Below are positions 55,885 through 64,000 of a DNA stretch of 64,000 nucleotides, piece after piece (the first letter of the stretch is position 1; each line of letters opens with the position of its first letter). Made by a program: the position numbers and the translations under genes. The DNA is from Reichenbachiella agariperforans (lineage in GTDB: Bacteria > Bacteroidota > Bacteroidia > Cytophagales > Cyclobacteriaceae): positions 203,442 to 267,441 of the forward strand of contig NZ_FRAA01000006.1 of NCBI RefSeq assembly GCF_900142205.1, read 5' to 3'. The notes beneath the pieces were generated by a model. That model searched no databases. It saw only the letters and a program-made list of their open reading frames with translations, and was not told where the DNA came from.

Positions 55885-57204
55885 ATGTCAAAGAAGAAAG
55901 GGAGAAAGAGGTTGTTTTCTGCCGGAGTATTGTCCGTCATTTTCATTGGAGTTTATTTTCTCGTATTAGAGCAGGATCAAGATCAGGTGGAGCAAGCTGT
56001 GGTCATGAAGCAAGATACGATCCAGACAGAGGTGCCGATTTACGTCCCTAATTATTACTATGGAATCGTCGTGGATTCTCTACATGTATTCGAAGGAGAG
56101 ATTCAGCGCAATGAGACCTTGGCCGATATCCTGTCTGCTTATAATGTGCCTTATGAGAAAATTCACCAGCTAGCCTCTAGCTCCAAGTCGGTGTTTGATG
56201 TCCGAAAGATTGGGGTGAGAAAGCCTTACTCTGTGCTCTATCAAGGAGATAGCATCAAGCACGCGACGCATTTCATCTACAAACCGAACTCCATCGACTA
56301 TGTGGTTTATGATATCAAGGACTCGGTCAATATCTACAAGAATTCTCGTGAGATTAGCTATAGAGAACAAGAGTTAGCGGGCGATATCCAAACCTCGCTC
56401 TACATAGATATGTTGAATCAGGGAGGGGATGTCGATCTAGTCAATAACCTCGTGGATGTATTTGGTTGGCAAGTAGATTTCTTTGGGATACAAAAAGGAG
56501 ACCACTACAAAATCATCTATGACGAAAAGTATGTAGACGATGAGTATATCGGTTCGGGTAAGATCAAAGCGGCTTATTTCAATCACATCAACGAACCCTA
56601 CTACGGGATATATTTCGATCAGGGTGATGGTCAAGATTATTTTGCGCTCAATGGCGAAAGCCTAAGACGGGAGTTTTTGAAGGCACCGTTGACGTTTACG
56701 CGAATCAGTTCGCGTTATTCGGGGAGACGCTATCACCCCGTGCAGAAGCGGTTCAAGGCGCACCTTGGGACGGACTATGCTGCACCAAGGGGGACGCCTA
56801 TTTTTGCAGCGGCAGATGGTACGATTACCGATGCGAGGTATAAGTCCAACAATGGCAACTATGTCAAGATCAAGCACAACGGGAATATCTCGACCCAGTA
56901 CCTACACATGTCCAAAATCGCCACAGGGATGAGACCGGGCAAGAAAGTAAAACGTGGCGAAACGATAGGTTTTGTAGGGTCTACGGGCCTAGCGACAGGC
57001 CCACATCTATGCTACCGTTTTTGGAAGAATGGCGTACAGGTGGATGCGCTCAAAGTGGACTTGCCTCCATCAGAACCCATCGATTCGCTGTACAGAGCGG
57101 AGTTTGATTCGCTTTCGCAGATGTATCTTGTGCGACTGGATCAAATCCAAATGCCCGTGGATAGTGTACAAGAAGAAAGGATGACCGCAGAGGTTGTCCA
57201 ATAA
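55885..57204 (+). CDS. M23-family peptidoglycan metallopeptidase with an HxC motif
   Basis: The 439-residue protein has one N-terminal membrane helix (~11-28), a LysM-like or helical domain (LADILSAYNVPYEKIHQL), and a C-terminal LytM/M23 endopeptidase domain. His293 and Asp297 (HLGTDYA) are zinc ligands and His341 (QYLHMS) is catalytic. At the usual HxH site the sequence is GPHLCYRF, with His374 but Cys376 in place of the second zinc-binding His. Similar HxC forms may occur in other Bacteroidota homologues. It begins 11 bp after the DsbD-type gene. Confidence 0.88.
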   Translation: MSKKKGRKRLFSAGVLSVIFIGVYFLVLEQDQDQVEQAVVMKQDTIQTEVPIYVPNYYYGIVVDSLHVFEGEIQRNETLADILSAYNVPYEKIHQLASSSKSVFDVRKIGVRKPYSVLYQGDSIKHATHFIYKPNSIDYVVYDIKDSVNIYKNSREISYREQELAGDIQTSLYIDMLNQGGDVDLVNNLVDVFGWQVDFFGIQKGDHYKIIYDEKYVDDEYIGSGKIKAAYFNHINEPYYGIYFDQGDGQDYFALNGESLRREFLKAPLTFTRISSRYSGRRYHPVQKRFKAHLGTDYAAPRGTPIFAAADGTITDARYKSNNGNYVKIKHNGNISTQYLHMSKIATGMRPGKKVKRGETIGFVGSTGLATGPHLCYRFWKNGVQVDALKVDLPPSEPIDSLYRAEFDSLSQMYLVRLDQIQMPVDSVQEERMTAEVVQ

Positions 57205-57220
57205 ATTAAACTGTAGCCAT

Positions 57221-57802
57221 ATGAAATTCGATGCTGCCGAGGTAAGCAAATTGCTTCAAAACAGGAGGTCTATATTCCCGAAACAATATTCGGGAGAGCG
57301 TGTGTCTGACGAGATCATCGCTGAGATGCTCGAAAATGCCAACTGGGCACCGACTTACAAAAAGACAGAACCGTGGCGCTTTCAAGTCTTCTGTGATGAG
57401 GGATTGAAAACGCTGGGTGATCTGCAAGTAGCAGCGGTCGAAAAAGCAGAAGGCAAGAAAGTCGATAAAGACAAAACAAAGAAGCTGAGAAACAAACCCC
57501 TCGAATGCTCACATGTGATTGCCATCGGGATGAAGCGCAATAAATCCATCCGAAAGGTAGAAGAAATATGTGCCGTAGCGGCTGCTGTCCAAAACATGCA
57601 TCTTACCGCGACAGCACACGGGGTAGGTTGCTACTGGTCGACTGGTGGAGTGACTTTCCTCGAAGAGGCAAAGCCGTTTTTTGATCTGGGTAAAAAAGAT
57701 TTGCTGCTTGGGTTTCTATACATTGGGATGCCTGCCAAAGACAAATGGCCAACCAGCAAACGAAAGCCCATTGACAAAAAAGTAGACTGGATCAGGGAGT
57801 AA
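57221..57802 (+). CDS. Nitroreductase-family protein
   Basis: The 193-residue FMN-dependent nitroreductase-fold protein has RRSIFPKQYSGERVSD (~16-31), ENANWAPTYKKTEPWRFQVF (FMN-contact region) and AAVQNMHLTATAHGVGCYWS. The ATG at 57221 is chosen; the frame is open nine codons further, into the M23 gene. Substrate is unknown. A pair of hairpin repeats follows its stop. Confidence 0.88.
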   Translation: MKFDAAEVSKLLQNRRSIFPKQYSGERVSDEIIAEMLENANWAPTYKKTEPWRFQVFCDEGLKTLGDLQVAAVEKAEGKKVDKDKTKKLRNKPLECSHVIAIGMKRNKSIRKVEEICAVAAAVQNMHLTATAHGVGCYWSTGGVTFLEEAKPFFDLGKKDLLLGFLYIGMPAKDKWPTSKRKPIDKKVDWIRE

Positions 57803-57804
57803 TT

Positions 57805-57884
57805 CTTATGTAAAGAAAATGGCAAAATCTTTACATACGAGAGGCCTTATGTAAAGAAAACGCAAATATTTTTACCTAGCGAGA
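57805..57884. repeat. Tandem pair of ~39-bp hairpin repeats
   Basis: Two copies of CTTATGTAAAGAAAA... ending in CGAGAG, at 57805-57843 and 57846-57884, fill the gap between the convergent nitroreductase and methyltransferase genes. Each contains an inverted GTAAA...TTTAC arm pair (GTAAAG/CTTTAC in the first), so each can fold into a hairpin. They may be a bidirectional terminator or a small mobile repeat. No long T tract is present. Confidence 0.6.
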
Positions 57885-57887
57885 GAA

Positions 57888-58598
57888 TCACCCCTTCCAA
57901 ATAAGGACCTCCCAACGAAAAGCCCATTTCCATTTGAGCGTGTAATTCTTGATGCCTGCTTGGTGTAGGTAGCTTTTTAGTTCTCGACGCGTGAACGAAC
58001 GGGCGACTGATAGCACACTGTCGTAGCGCACCATCTCGGAGCGTGACCAGGCGGTGAGCAGCCATTTGGTGAAGTAGTAAGAGATCGGGTGACGGTGCAG
58101 ATCATTGATGACTATACCGGTGCTCACCTGATCGTATAGTTGCCGGGTGAGCTGGACGAACTCCTGCTCACGAAAGTGGTGCAAAAACAAACTACAGTGT
58201 GCGATATCATAGTCTCTTGATTTGAAATCTTCACTAAATACATCCTCAGAAAGAAAAGAGATATTCGGAAAAGCGTTGGTGTTTTGGATGGCGTAGGAGA
58301 TGATGTTGGGGTTGGCGTCTACGCCAGTGAGCGTTAGATCGATGTTTTTTTTCTGTCCCCAGTTGGCAAATAGCTTTAACGTATCTCCGCCCCCACAGCC
58401 AAGGTCTACTATACGGTAGTTCTCCTTAGAAGTGGAGCGAATGAGTTTTTTGACTCCACGCAGGGAGATATTTGTGCCGCCTAGATAGGAATTGATCGCA
58501 TGTAGTTCACGTAGCGTTTGGTTGACGACTTCTCCCTCACAGGCAAAATCATCCATCATTTCTTCCTCTTCGGATCGGTGATGTAGGAAGTTAAACAT
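57888..58598 (-). CDS. Class I SAM-dependent methyltransferase
   Basis: The 236-residue methyltransferase has the SAM motif I VDLGCGGGDTLKLF (~71-84), motif II LTGVDANPN and motif III DIAHCSLFLHHF. The fold is of the UbiE/COQ5 type, without a specific match I can name. Its start overlaps the end of the type III PKS gene by 8 bp, so it probably methylates the PKS product. Confidence 0.87.
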   Translation of the reverse strand: MFNFLHHRSEEEEMMDDFACEGEVVNQTLRELHAINSYLGGTNISLRGVKKLIRSTSKENYRIVDLGCGGGDTLKLFANWGQKKNIDLTLTGVDANPNIISYAIQNTNAFPNISFLSEDVFSEDFKSRDYDIAHCSLFLHHFREQEFVQLTRQLYDQVSTGIVINDLHRHPISYYFTKWLLTAWSRSEMVRYDSVLSVARSFTRRELKSYLHQAGIKNYTLKWKWAFRWEVLIWKG

Positions 58599-59679
58599 TC
58601 GTATGGGATTTGAACAGGATACTCTCCATCGTCAAGCCAGGGCCAAAGGCGAAGGATAGAATGTTCTGATCGTCTCGCTGCTCGGCCAGTACGCGTTTGA
58701 GCACGAATAGGATCGTGGGCGAGGACATATTGCCATAGTGTTTGAGCACCTCGTAGGCGTGACGGTTGTCTGCTTTGGTCAACCCCAGCTCGGCCTCTAT
58801 CGATTCTAAAATCCGTTTGCCTCCAGGATGAATCGCATAGCCGTCTATATCGGTGAGATCCATGTCCGTCTGCTCCAAAAGCTGCCGGGTGAGGTCATGG
58901 ATTCCGCTTTTGATGATGTCGGGGACGTAGGAGGTCAGTGCCATCTCGAACCCGAAATCCCCGATTTGCCATGCCATGTCATTTTTGCCGCTGATGGCGA
59001 GATAGCTGGAGCTGGATTTTATTTCTAGGCAATTGTCACTCGGTTGAGAGCTTACGACCACTGCTGCTGCACCGTCGGCGAAGAGCGAGTGCGCGAGGAG
59101 ATTGTCTTCATTCTTGGTAGACTGTAGGTGTAGTGTACATAGTTCCACACTCACGATCAGTACTTTGGCGTCCTGGTTTTGGCAGATTTGTTTGGCTAGA
59201 CCGAGGGCATTCATCGCGGCATAGCAGCCCATGAAGTTGATGCTGGTGCGGTTGATACTGGGGCTTAGGTTCAGTGTTTTGATCAGGTCTACATCCAACC
59301 CTGGCGCGTACATGCCTGTGCAGCTCACCGTGATTAGGTGCGTAAATGATGCCAAGGAACTCCCGTTGATACAATTGGTGATGGCCGATATGGCGAGCGG
59401 TACCGCCTGTTCGCGGTAGAGTTTCATTCGGACGCTGGTGCTCGGAAAGGGCTGTAGATCTGGACTGTTTTTGAAGAATTTGAAATCCCCGTTTTTGCGT
59501 TTGTAGTCATCCAAGATCGAATAGCGCTCCTCGATTCCCGTGGCGCGATAGAGTATCCGAAGCTTTCGTTTTTCTTCGTCGCTCTGTGCGAGATTGTCAC
59601 ACATGAAGTTGGCTATGTCTTCTTGTTTGTAACGGTTGTCTGGATTGGCAGTGCCGATGGAGGTGATGTATGCGCTCAT
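58591..59679 (-). CDS. Type III polyketide synthase (chalcone-synthase superfamily)
   Basis: The 362-residue enzyme has the complete catalytic triad: Cys152 in FMGCYAAMNAL, His284 in YAIHPGGKRIL and Asn317 in YGNMSSPTILF. The FGPGLTMES motif lies near the C-terminus. It condenses malonyl-CoA onto an acyl-CoA starter to give pyrones, resorcinols or related rings. The starter cannot be predicted from sequence. It overlaps the methyltransferase and is divergent from a UbiA prenyltransferase with a 79-bp spacer, forming a small biosynthetic locus. Confidence 0.9.
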   Translation of the reverse strand: MSAYITSIGTANPDNRYKQEDIANFMCDNLAQSDEEKRKLRILYRATGIEERYSILDDYKRKNGDFKFFKNSPDLQPFPSTSVRMKLYREQAVPLAISAITNCINGSSLASFTHLITVSCTGMYAPGLDVDLIKTLNLSPSINRTSINFMGCYAAMNALGLAKQICQNQDAKVLIVSVELCTLHLQSTKNEDNLLAHSLFADGAAAVVVSSQPSDNCLEIKSSSSYLAISGKNDMAWQIGDFGFEMALTSYVPDIIKSGIHDLTRQLLEQTDMDLTDIDGYAIHPGGKRILESIEAELGLTKADNRHAYEVLKHYGNMSSPTILFVLKRVLAEQRDDQNILSFAFGPGLTMESILFKSHTNV

Positions 59680-59758
59680 AGATTTGAAACTTTAAAGTAG
59701 ACATAAAATCAGGATTTTTCTATGTATCGGTTGTGATATAAGTCATTATCTTCGAGGG

Positions 59759-60628
59759 ATGACCAAATCGACGTTTCTACATCTTCGTTTTCCGTTTTCT
59801 TTCTTTTTGTTGCCTGTGTTTTTGTTTGCCCTGGCGGTGACTCGGAGCGATCAGACTTTTGAAGTGATTTGGATTTTCTTCATCCTACATTTTTTGATCT
59901 ATCCCGCGAGCAATGGGTACAATTCCTATTTTGACAAGGACGAAAAAAGCATAGGAGGCCTCAAAGAGCCACCCAAAACGACGCTAGAACTCTACTGGTG
60001 GGCGATGGCTTTGGATGGACTGGCGCTGGTGATGGGTTGGGTGATTTCATGGCAGTTTGGTGTGATGCTATTGATCTACGGCTTGGTTTCCAAAGCTTAC
60101 AGTCATCCTGCTATTCGGCTCAAGAAAATGCCAGTTATAGGTTGGCTCGCCGCAGGGATTTTTCAGGGTTACTTCACCTTTTTGACGGTGGTCTTGGGAT
60201 TAAATGATTTGGGAATCGGAGGACTGTGGGAGATGCAGTGGCAAATCCCAGCGGTACTAAGCTCACTCTTGCTGATGGGTAGCTATCCGATGACGCAGGT
60301 CTACCAGCATGAGGAGGACAGTGCCCGAGGAGACCGTACGATCAGCCTAAGGCTTGGTATATTGGGGACTTTTCACTTCACCGGAGTGTTCTTCTTTTTT
60401 TCGAACATGGGTTTCTTGACCTATTTCTACTGCTATTTTGACTGGATTACTGCTGTGGCCTTTCAGGTCAGTCTGCTCCCTGTCATGGGCTATTTCCTCA
60501 GTTGGTATCTCAAAGTCAGAAAGGATGAGCACCAAGCCAACTTCGAACACACCATGCGCCTGAACCTCATCTCTTCGCTATTACTCAATGTGTTCTTTTT
60601 GGGGTGGTATGTTTTGGGAGAAGGGTAA
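59759..60628 (+). CDS. UbiA-superfamily prenyltransferase of the PKS locus
   Basis: The 289-residue protein has about eight membrane helices. The first Asp-rich motif is NSYFDKDEKSIGG (~63-75) and the second is YQHEEDSARGDRT (~182-194). It belongs to the UbiA superfamily, which transfers prenyl groups to aromatic or other acceptors. It is divergent from the PKS and methyltransferase, suggesting prenylation of their product. It is only distantly similar to the other UbiA gene at 26 kb. Confidence 0.83.
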   Translation: MTKSTFLHLRFPFSFFLLPVFLFALAVTRSDQTFEVIWIFFILHFLIYPASNGYNSYFDKDEKSIGGLKEPPKTTLELYWWAMALDGLALVMGWVISWQFGVMLLIYGLVSKAYSHPAIRLKKMPVIGWLAAGIFQGYFTFLTVVLGLNDLGIGGLWEMQWQIPAVLSSLLLMGSYPMTQVYQHEEDSARGDRTISLRLGILGTFHFTGVFFFFSNMGFLTYFYCYFDWITAVAFQVSLLPVMGYFLSWYLKVRKDEHQANFEHTMRLNLISSLLLNVFFLGWYVLGEG

Positions 60629-60650
60629 CCGTGACTTCAAAAGGTTAAGA

Positions 60651-60688
60651 CTCTGTTTCAAATGTCCATAGTGGCACTTGAAACAGAG
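60651..60688. terminator. Probable bidirectional terminator
   Basis: CTCTGTTTCAA (60651-60661) pairs perfectly with TTGAAACAGAG (60678-60688), with further pairing (CCA/TGG) inside the loop. It lies between the convergent prenyltransferase and T9SS-protein genes. Short T runs occur outside both arms (CTTTTC on plus; CCTTTTG on minus). Confidence 0.65.
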
Positions 60689-60698
60689 GAGAGGCTTT

Positions 60699-63338
60699 TC
60701 AATATCTTAAAATCTTACCAGAGCTAGAATAACCAGAGCTCACGAATTTTACTACAAACGTGCCCGAGTGGTGATTGCTCAAAACGTCATTGATTAGTAT
60801 TAAGGCTTGCTGCGGTGAAACCCCTGTTAACTGAAGCAAGAGACTGCCTGTGATATCAACCAGCAAAACACTGTAAAGCCCTTCTGGCAAACCATCGATT
60901 ACGATTTCTTGACTTGATGGGTTTGGGTAAATATTTAGATGTTTTAGAGGGGTTTCTGCTCTGGACTTAATTGTGTGGACGGTCCGGCTAAAATCATACT
61001 TCCCATCAAAATCCACTTGTTTCAATCTATAGTAGGCAGAGCTTCCAAATTCAAAATCGACAAATTGATAGCTGCTGACGCTATTGATGTTTCCATGACC
61101 TTTTACAAATCCGATCTCATCAAAATTTTGTCCATCTGTGCTTTTTTCAACGTAGAAACCATCGTTTGAAATCTCTGAGGCCGTAAGCCATTTGAGTAGA
61201 ACATCTTTTTCATCATTATAAAGTGATGCGGTAAAAGAAACCCAACTTACTGGAAGGGACACTTCGGTCGCATTGATAGCCCCTCCATTTTCGATTACCA
61301 CATTGTCTGGTAGATCATCCAGATTTCCTGGGATATCATTGTCAATAGATTCCGTATTTATTTGTCCACCATCTACGATCAGGGAACCAGAAGAAGTCTC
61401 TCCGATATCGATGTTGTTGCCCACTTCGAGCACTCCATTTACTATTACAGTACCAGCCTCATCTATTCTGAGCTCATCATCTATGACAAATGTGCCTCCA
61501 TTCAGGATAGTAAGGGTAGATCCAGTCATCACATCTGCACCGCCATCTTCTACTATGACTGTGCCGCTCACTACTGTAAACGTCACGCCCGTCTCTAGAT
61601 CAAACTCTCCATCTTGTCCATCTCCATCCAGCGTAAGGGTGCCACTGACCCAGCAGACATCTGCTTCTATTCTTACTGTATTGCCTATGTCGAGATAGCA
61701 ATCTCCACAAAAGGTGCCTCCGTTTCTCAGGTCGTTTTCGTTGATAGGGCAGCTGTTTTCGGTACATACGGTGGACTCGTCACAACTATCGTCTGCTACC
61801 GCCTCGCAAGTGTCCCCTCCAGCACAATCTGAAAATGTCCCTCCATCTCCGTCATCAAACTCTCCATTTACGTTGATGGTACCTGTACCTGTGATGGTGC
61901 TGCTAGGATTAGAATCCTCAAAGTCGACATCATCATCTACATTGAGGGTACCGTCTACGATCACCGTGGCAGGCCCGTCATTTTCTAGGTCTCCTCCGTT
62001 GATGATGTTGACAGTGCCGCCCTCTTGTACGACCAATACGGCTCCATCTGACATGTCTATGTCTTGCCCAGATGTAAGCGTGCCGCCATCCCTCACGACG
62101 ACTGTTCCTTCATCTATTTCTACTCCTGTGCCACCGTTGCTGCCGGTGGTTACAGTCCCACTGATGTCTACCTTGCCATCTGCATCTACTACCAATTCTT
62201 CGTCCACTTCGAAGGTCGCCCCGGCCAGTACCAGTAGCGTGCCCTCCTGCACTTCCACATCTCCGTCCTCTATGGCGATAGAGCCTCCTACGACGGTCAA
62301 CGTGGCTTCATCGACTATATTGAGATCTCCGTCTTCTATCACTAGATTGCCACTGACCCAGCAGACATCGTTTTCTATAGAAATATCATCGTCTATCGTA
62401 CAATTGCCGCAAAATACACCACCGGCCTCCAATTCAGCTGCTGTAGGACATCCACTCGGCGTACATGCCGTATCCTCGTCACAGGTATAGGCAGGCTCTT
62501 CTGCTTCGCAGTTGACTCCATCACCTCCACAGTTTGAGAATTCATTACCTTCCTCATCCGTTAGGTCATTTTCTACAGTGAGTGTGCCAGAGCCGGTCAG
62601 TACGGTAGAGGGATCGGTGTCTTCTATAACTACGTCATCGCTCACTGTCAGGGTTCCATTGACAATGATAGTCCCTTGTCCTTCGTCTCCATCGGGATCC
62701 GAGTTAGTCACGTCTCCACCGCCACCACTGGTAGCTGCACTACCTCCCTCGTCAATCCTGAGTACACCATCGCCATATACATCGATGTTGTCTCCAGATT
62801 CTAGGCTGCCGCCATTCTTTACTACGACTCTCCCTCCGTCTATTTCTATATCATCACCTGTCACAAAGTCCCCAGATATCGATACATCGCCAGTATCTTC
62901 TATGTAGGCAAAGTCGGCTACCTCCATAGAAGAGCCAGCTTCCAATTCTAAATCACCGGAAACAAAAATATCGCGACCATTGTCAAGGACCTCTACCGCA
63001 CCGCCTGACTCTACGGTGAGTGAGCCTCCATCTTCTATATAAAGATCTCCGTCATCCAAATCCAGTGTCGCTCCGTCTTGGATGGTGATGCTGCCATTAT
63101 TCTCAATAATCACATCTCCGTCACCTCCATTGATGGTCAGCCTTCCGCTCGTCCAAAATATCGCACCGGTAATCTCTATTTCATCGCCGACGTTTACCGT
63201 GCAGTTCCCACTAAAAACACCCCCATTGGCCAAATCGTTTTCCGTGGGGCACTGAGCAAACAGGGCGCTGGATGTCAAGCAGATAAAACAAATCAAGCTG
63301 ATCGTATGCCTGAAGAAAGAAAAGAATGAAATTCTCAT
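60699..63338 (-). CDS. T9SS-sorted, triplicated beta-helix-like surface protein
   Basis: From ATG 63338 (MRISFFSFFRHTISLICF signal) the protein is 879 residues; an ATG at 63389 would add 17. Three homologous units follow at about 29-290, 294-525 and 528-690. Each opens with CPxxxxLxxGGxFxGxC and DVCWVSG or a variant, then carries short Gly/Asp-rich repeats (IEDGGSLTVESGG, VRDGGTLTSGQ) typical of parallel beta-helices. Units 1 and 2 end in Cys-rich connectors (CDEDTACTPSGCP; CDESTVCTENSCP). A fibronectin-like domain (~693-790, SLPVSWVSFTASL) precedes the type A sorting domain (LNIYPNPSSQEIVIDGLPEG). It is probably secreted and anchored at the cell surface. Function is unknown, perhaps adhesion or matrix. 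Confidence 0.87.
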   Translation of the reverse strand: MRISFFSFFRHTISLICFICLTSSALFAQCPTENDLANGGVFSGNCTVNVGDEIEITGAIFWTSGRLTINGGDGDVIIENNGSITIQDGATLDLDDGDLYIEDGGSLTVESGGAVEVLDNGRDIFVSGDLELEAGSSMEVADFAYIEDTGDVSISGDFVTGDDIEIDGGRVVVKNGGSLESGDNIDVYGDGVLRIDEGGSAATSGGGGDVTNSDPDGDEGQGTIIVNGTLTVSDDVVIEDTDPSTVLTGSGTLTVENDLTDEEGNEFSNCGGDGVNCEAEEPAYTCDEDTACTPSGCPTAAELEAGGVFCGNCTIDDDISIENDVCWVSGNLVIEDGDLNIVDEATLTVVGGSIAIEDGDVEVQEGTLLVLAGATFEVDEELVVDADGKVDISGTVTTGSNGGTGVEIDEGTVVVRDGGTLTSGQDIDMSDGAVLVVQEGGTVNIINGGDLENDGPATVIVDGTLNVDDDVDFEDSNPSSTITGTGTINVNGEFDDGDGGTFSDCAGGDTCEAVADDSCDESTVCTENSCPINENDLRNGGTFCGDCYLDIGNTVRIEADVCWVSGTLTLDGDGQDGEFDLETGVTFTVVSGTVIVEDGGADVMTGSTLTILNGGTFVIDDELRIDEAGTVIVNGVLEVGNNIDIGETSSGSLIVDGGQINTESIDNDIPGNLDDLPDNVVIENGGAINATEVSLPVSWVSFTASLYNDEKDVLLKWLTASEISNDGFYVEKSTDGQNFDEIGFVKGHGNINSVSSYQFVDFEFGSSAYYRLKQVDFDGKYDFSRTVHTIKSRAETPLKHLNIYPNPSSQEIVIDGLPEGLYSVLLVDITGSLLLQLTGVSPQQALILINDVLSNHHSGTFVVKFVSSGYSSSGKILRY

Positions 63339-63462
63339 AATTATGTTGGGTATAAATTTATTTAGCCTATTCAGCCTCTTGGCATGCATAGTATTGATTC
63401 AAATTTGCTTAGCACAATGGATCAACCACCCACCAATGTATGGGCGATAGTAGACACTTTAC

Positions 63463-63479
63463 GTCCCTTACTGAGGGAC
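63463..63479. other. Short hairpin upstream of the T9SS gene
   Basis: GTCCCT-TACTG-AGGGAC is a perfect 6-bp inverted repeat 125 bp upstream of the T9SS-protein start. It faintly resembles the TATCCC...GGGATA palindrome upstream of the giant gene. Function unknown. Confidence 0.2.
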
Positions 63480-63666
63480 ATTGGCTAGTCTTCAAATCCA
63501 GTAAAATCTTCTAATAAAAACAATGATTGAATGCAACGGTGGAAGGGGAAGCATCTTAATCAATTATTCGAATACGGGAGCGTAAATATAGGGTTTCTTC
63601 TAGAAATTTGGGTCATGTATAATATGCTTTTAACGCATGTTAATGCATAAGTGGGGTAACGCACAT

Positions 63667-63955
63667 AAATCTCTCCTGCCGTCGAGATGACATGATAGGC
63701 TAGCCTTGATCCTAGCGAATATATTGTTGAAGGGGATAGGAGGTTTCGTGGCAAGTAATTCCTCCCCTTGACAGTTTGCTGACAGCCCGAAAATACCACC
63801 GTCACTCCGACAGAGTAGACGGGACGTGAGTCCTGCGCTACGACGAGGAGTCTCATGCTCTGTTGGCAGAGTGAATTGGAAAGTGCAGTGCTATCCGAGC
63901 GGGATTTCTCGTCGCACACTTGCCATGGGCAATCACGCTCTGTCGAAATGACGAG
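63667..63955. repeat. REP-like hairpin-rich intergenic repeats
   Basis: The region carries several inverted sequences: TCTCTCCTGCCGTCGAGATGAC (63669-63690), GTCACTCCGACAGAG near 63800 with an imperfect inverse CTCTGTTGGCAGAGTGA near 63858, and CTCGTC/GACGAG (63908-63913/63950-63955) enclosing TTGCCATGGGCAA. The recurring GTCGAxATGAC and CCGACAGAG elements look like a dispersed extragenic palindromic family known in Cytophagales-type genomes. A 119-codon minus-strand frame at 63560-63919 has no protein-like character. Confidence 0.55.
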
Positions 63956-64000
63956 GGGACTTTGTTCGATCTGCCATTCTCGATATCTTTCATGTATGAT

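Larger units (their letters stand above)
63390..64000. other. Non-coding right end of the window
   Basis: The 611 bp upstream of the T9SS gene hold no convincing gene. The left part (63390-63660) is AT-rich and should include the T9SS-gene promoter. The right part consists of the REP-like hairpins described separately. Confidence 0.5.

Noticed and set aside
61714..62490. 258-codon plus-strand frame rich in Ser/Pro/Thr
   Set aside because: Antisense to the Gly/Asp repeats of the T9SS protein; its low complexity follows from those repeats.
63560..63919. 119-codon minus-strand frame
   Set aside because: It spans the REP-like hairpins; no domain, signal peptide or plausible codon pattern is seen.

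Overview
The window looks like a chromosomal segment of a free-living, probably marine member of the Bacteroidota, most likely Cytophagia-like (order Cytophagales or a relative). The reasons are a type IX secretion (T9SS) type A sorting domain, TAnnTTTG promoter boxes with no clear Shine-Dalgarno sites, tandem OmpH/Skp genes behind bamA, two DUF6089-type outer-membrane proteins, a membrane-anchored TPR-LuxR regulator, a FISUMP-domain protein and a bacterial GGGP-type UbiA prenyltransferase. The species cannot be fixed from sequence alone. I recognised no tRNA, rRNA, CRISPR array, transposase or prophage gene.

Layout. Positions 1-8533 (minus) hold the N-terminal 2,844 codons of a giant secreted protein that runs off the left edge. 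It alternates beta-propeller-like blocks with a roughly 110-residue module and then enters cadherin-like repeats. A TPR/LuxR regulator lies directly upstream, and related palindromic sites precede both genes. Positions 10.4-17.4 kb carry an FAD/Fe-S oxidoreductase fusion, an arylamine N-acetyltransferase, an RmlD-like reductase, sigma-54 and a PAP2-like membrane protein. Positions 17.4-23.3 kb (minus) are a capsule/exopolysaccharide export cassette: glycosyltransferase, Wza, Wzc tyrosine autokinase, PHP-type phosphatase and a barrel protein. Positions 23.4-29.1 kb carry HflX, a FISUMP protein, an unknown anchored protein, a UbiA prenyltransferase, PurN and PurH.

Positions 29.2-34.7 kb are the rod-shape operon mreB-mreC-mreD-mrdA-rodA. 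It is followed by a conserved unknown protein (minus), a 2Fe-2S ferredoxin, Tdk, RecO, a 2OG-Fe(II) oxygenase and a ChrA-type transporter to 39.9 kb. Positions 40.2-50.2 kb (minus) form a cell-envelope run: yqeY, cvpA, an alpha/beta hydrolase, a CBS protein, nadK, two DUF6089-type proteins, uppS, bamA and two skp-like genes, ending in a strong intrinsic terminator. Positions 50.3-57.8 kb (plus) hold pdxJ, a hydrolase, an RsmI-like methyltransferase, metK, a DsbD-type reductase, an M23 peptidase and a nitroreductase.

Positions 57.9-60.6 kb carry a small type III polyketide synthase, methyltransferase and UbiA-prenyltransferase locus that could make a prenylated or methylated polyketide. Positions 60.7-63.3 kb encode a T9SS-sorted, acidic, triplicated beta-helix-like surface protein. 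The last ~600 bp is non-coding and rich in REP-like hairpins.

Much of the window is conserved core. The accessory and most novel parts are the giant propeller protein with its putative regulator, the PKS/prenyltransferase locus and the T9SS surface protein.
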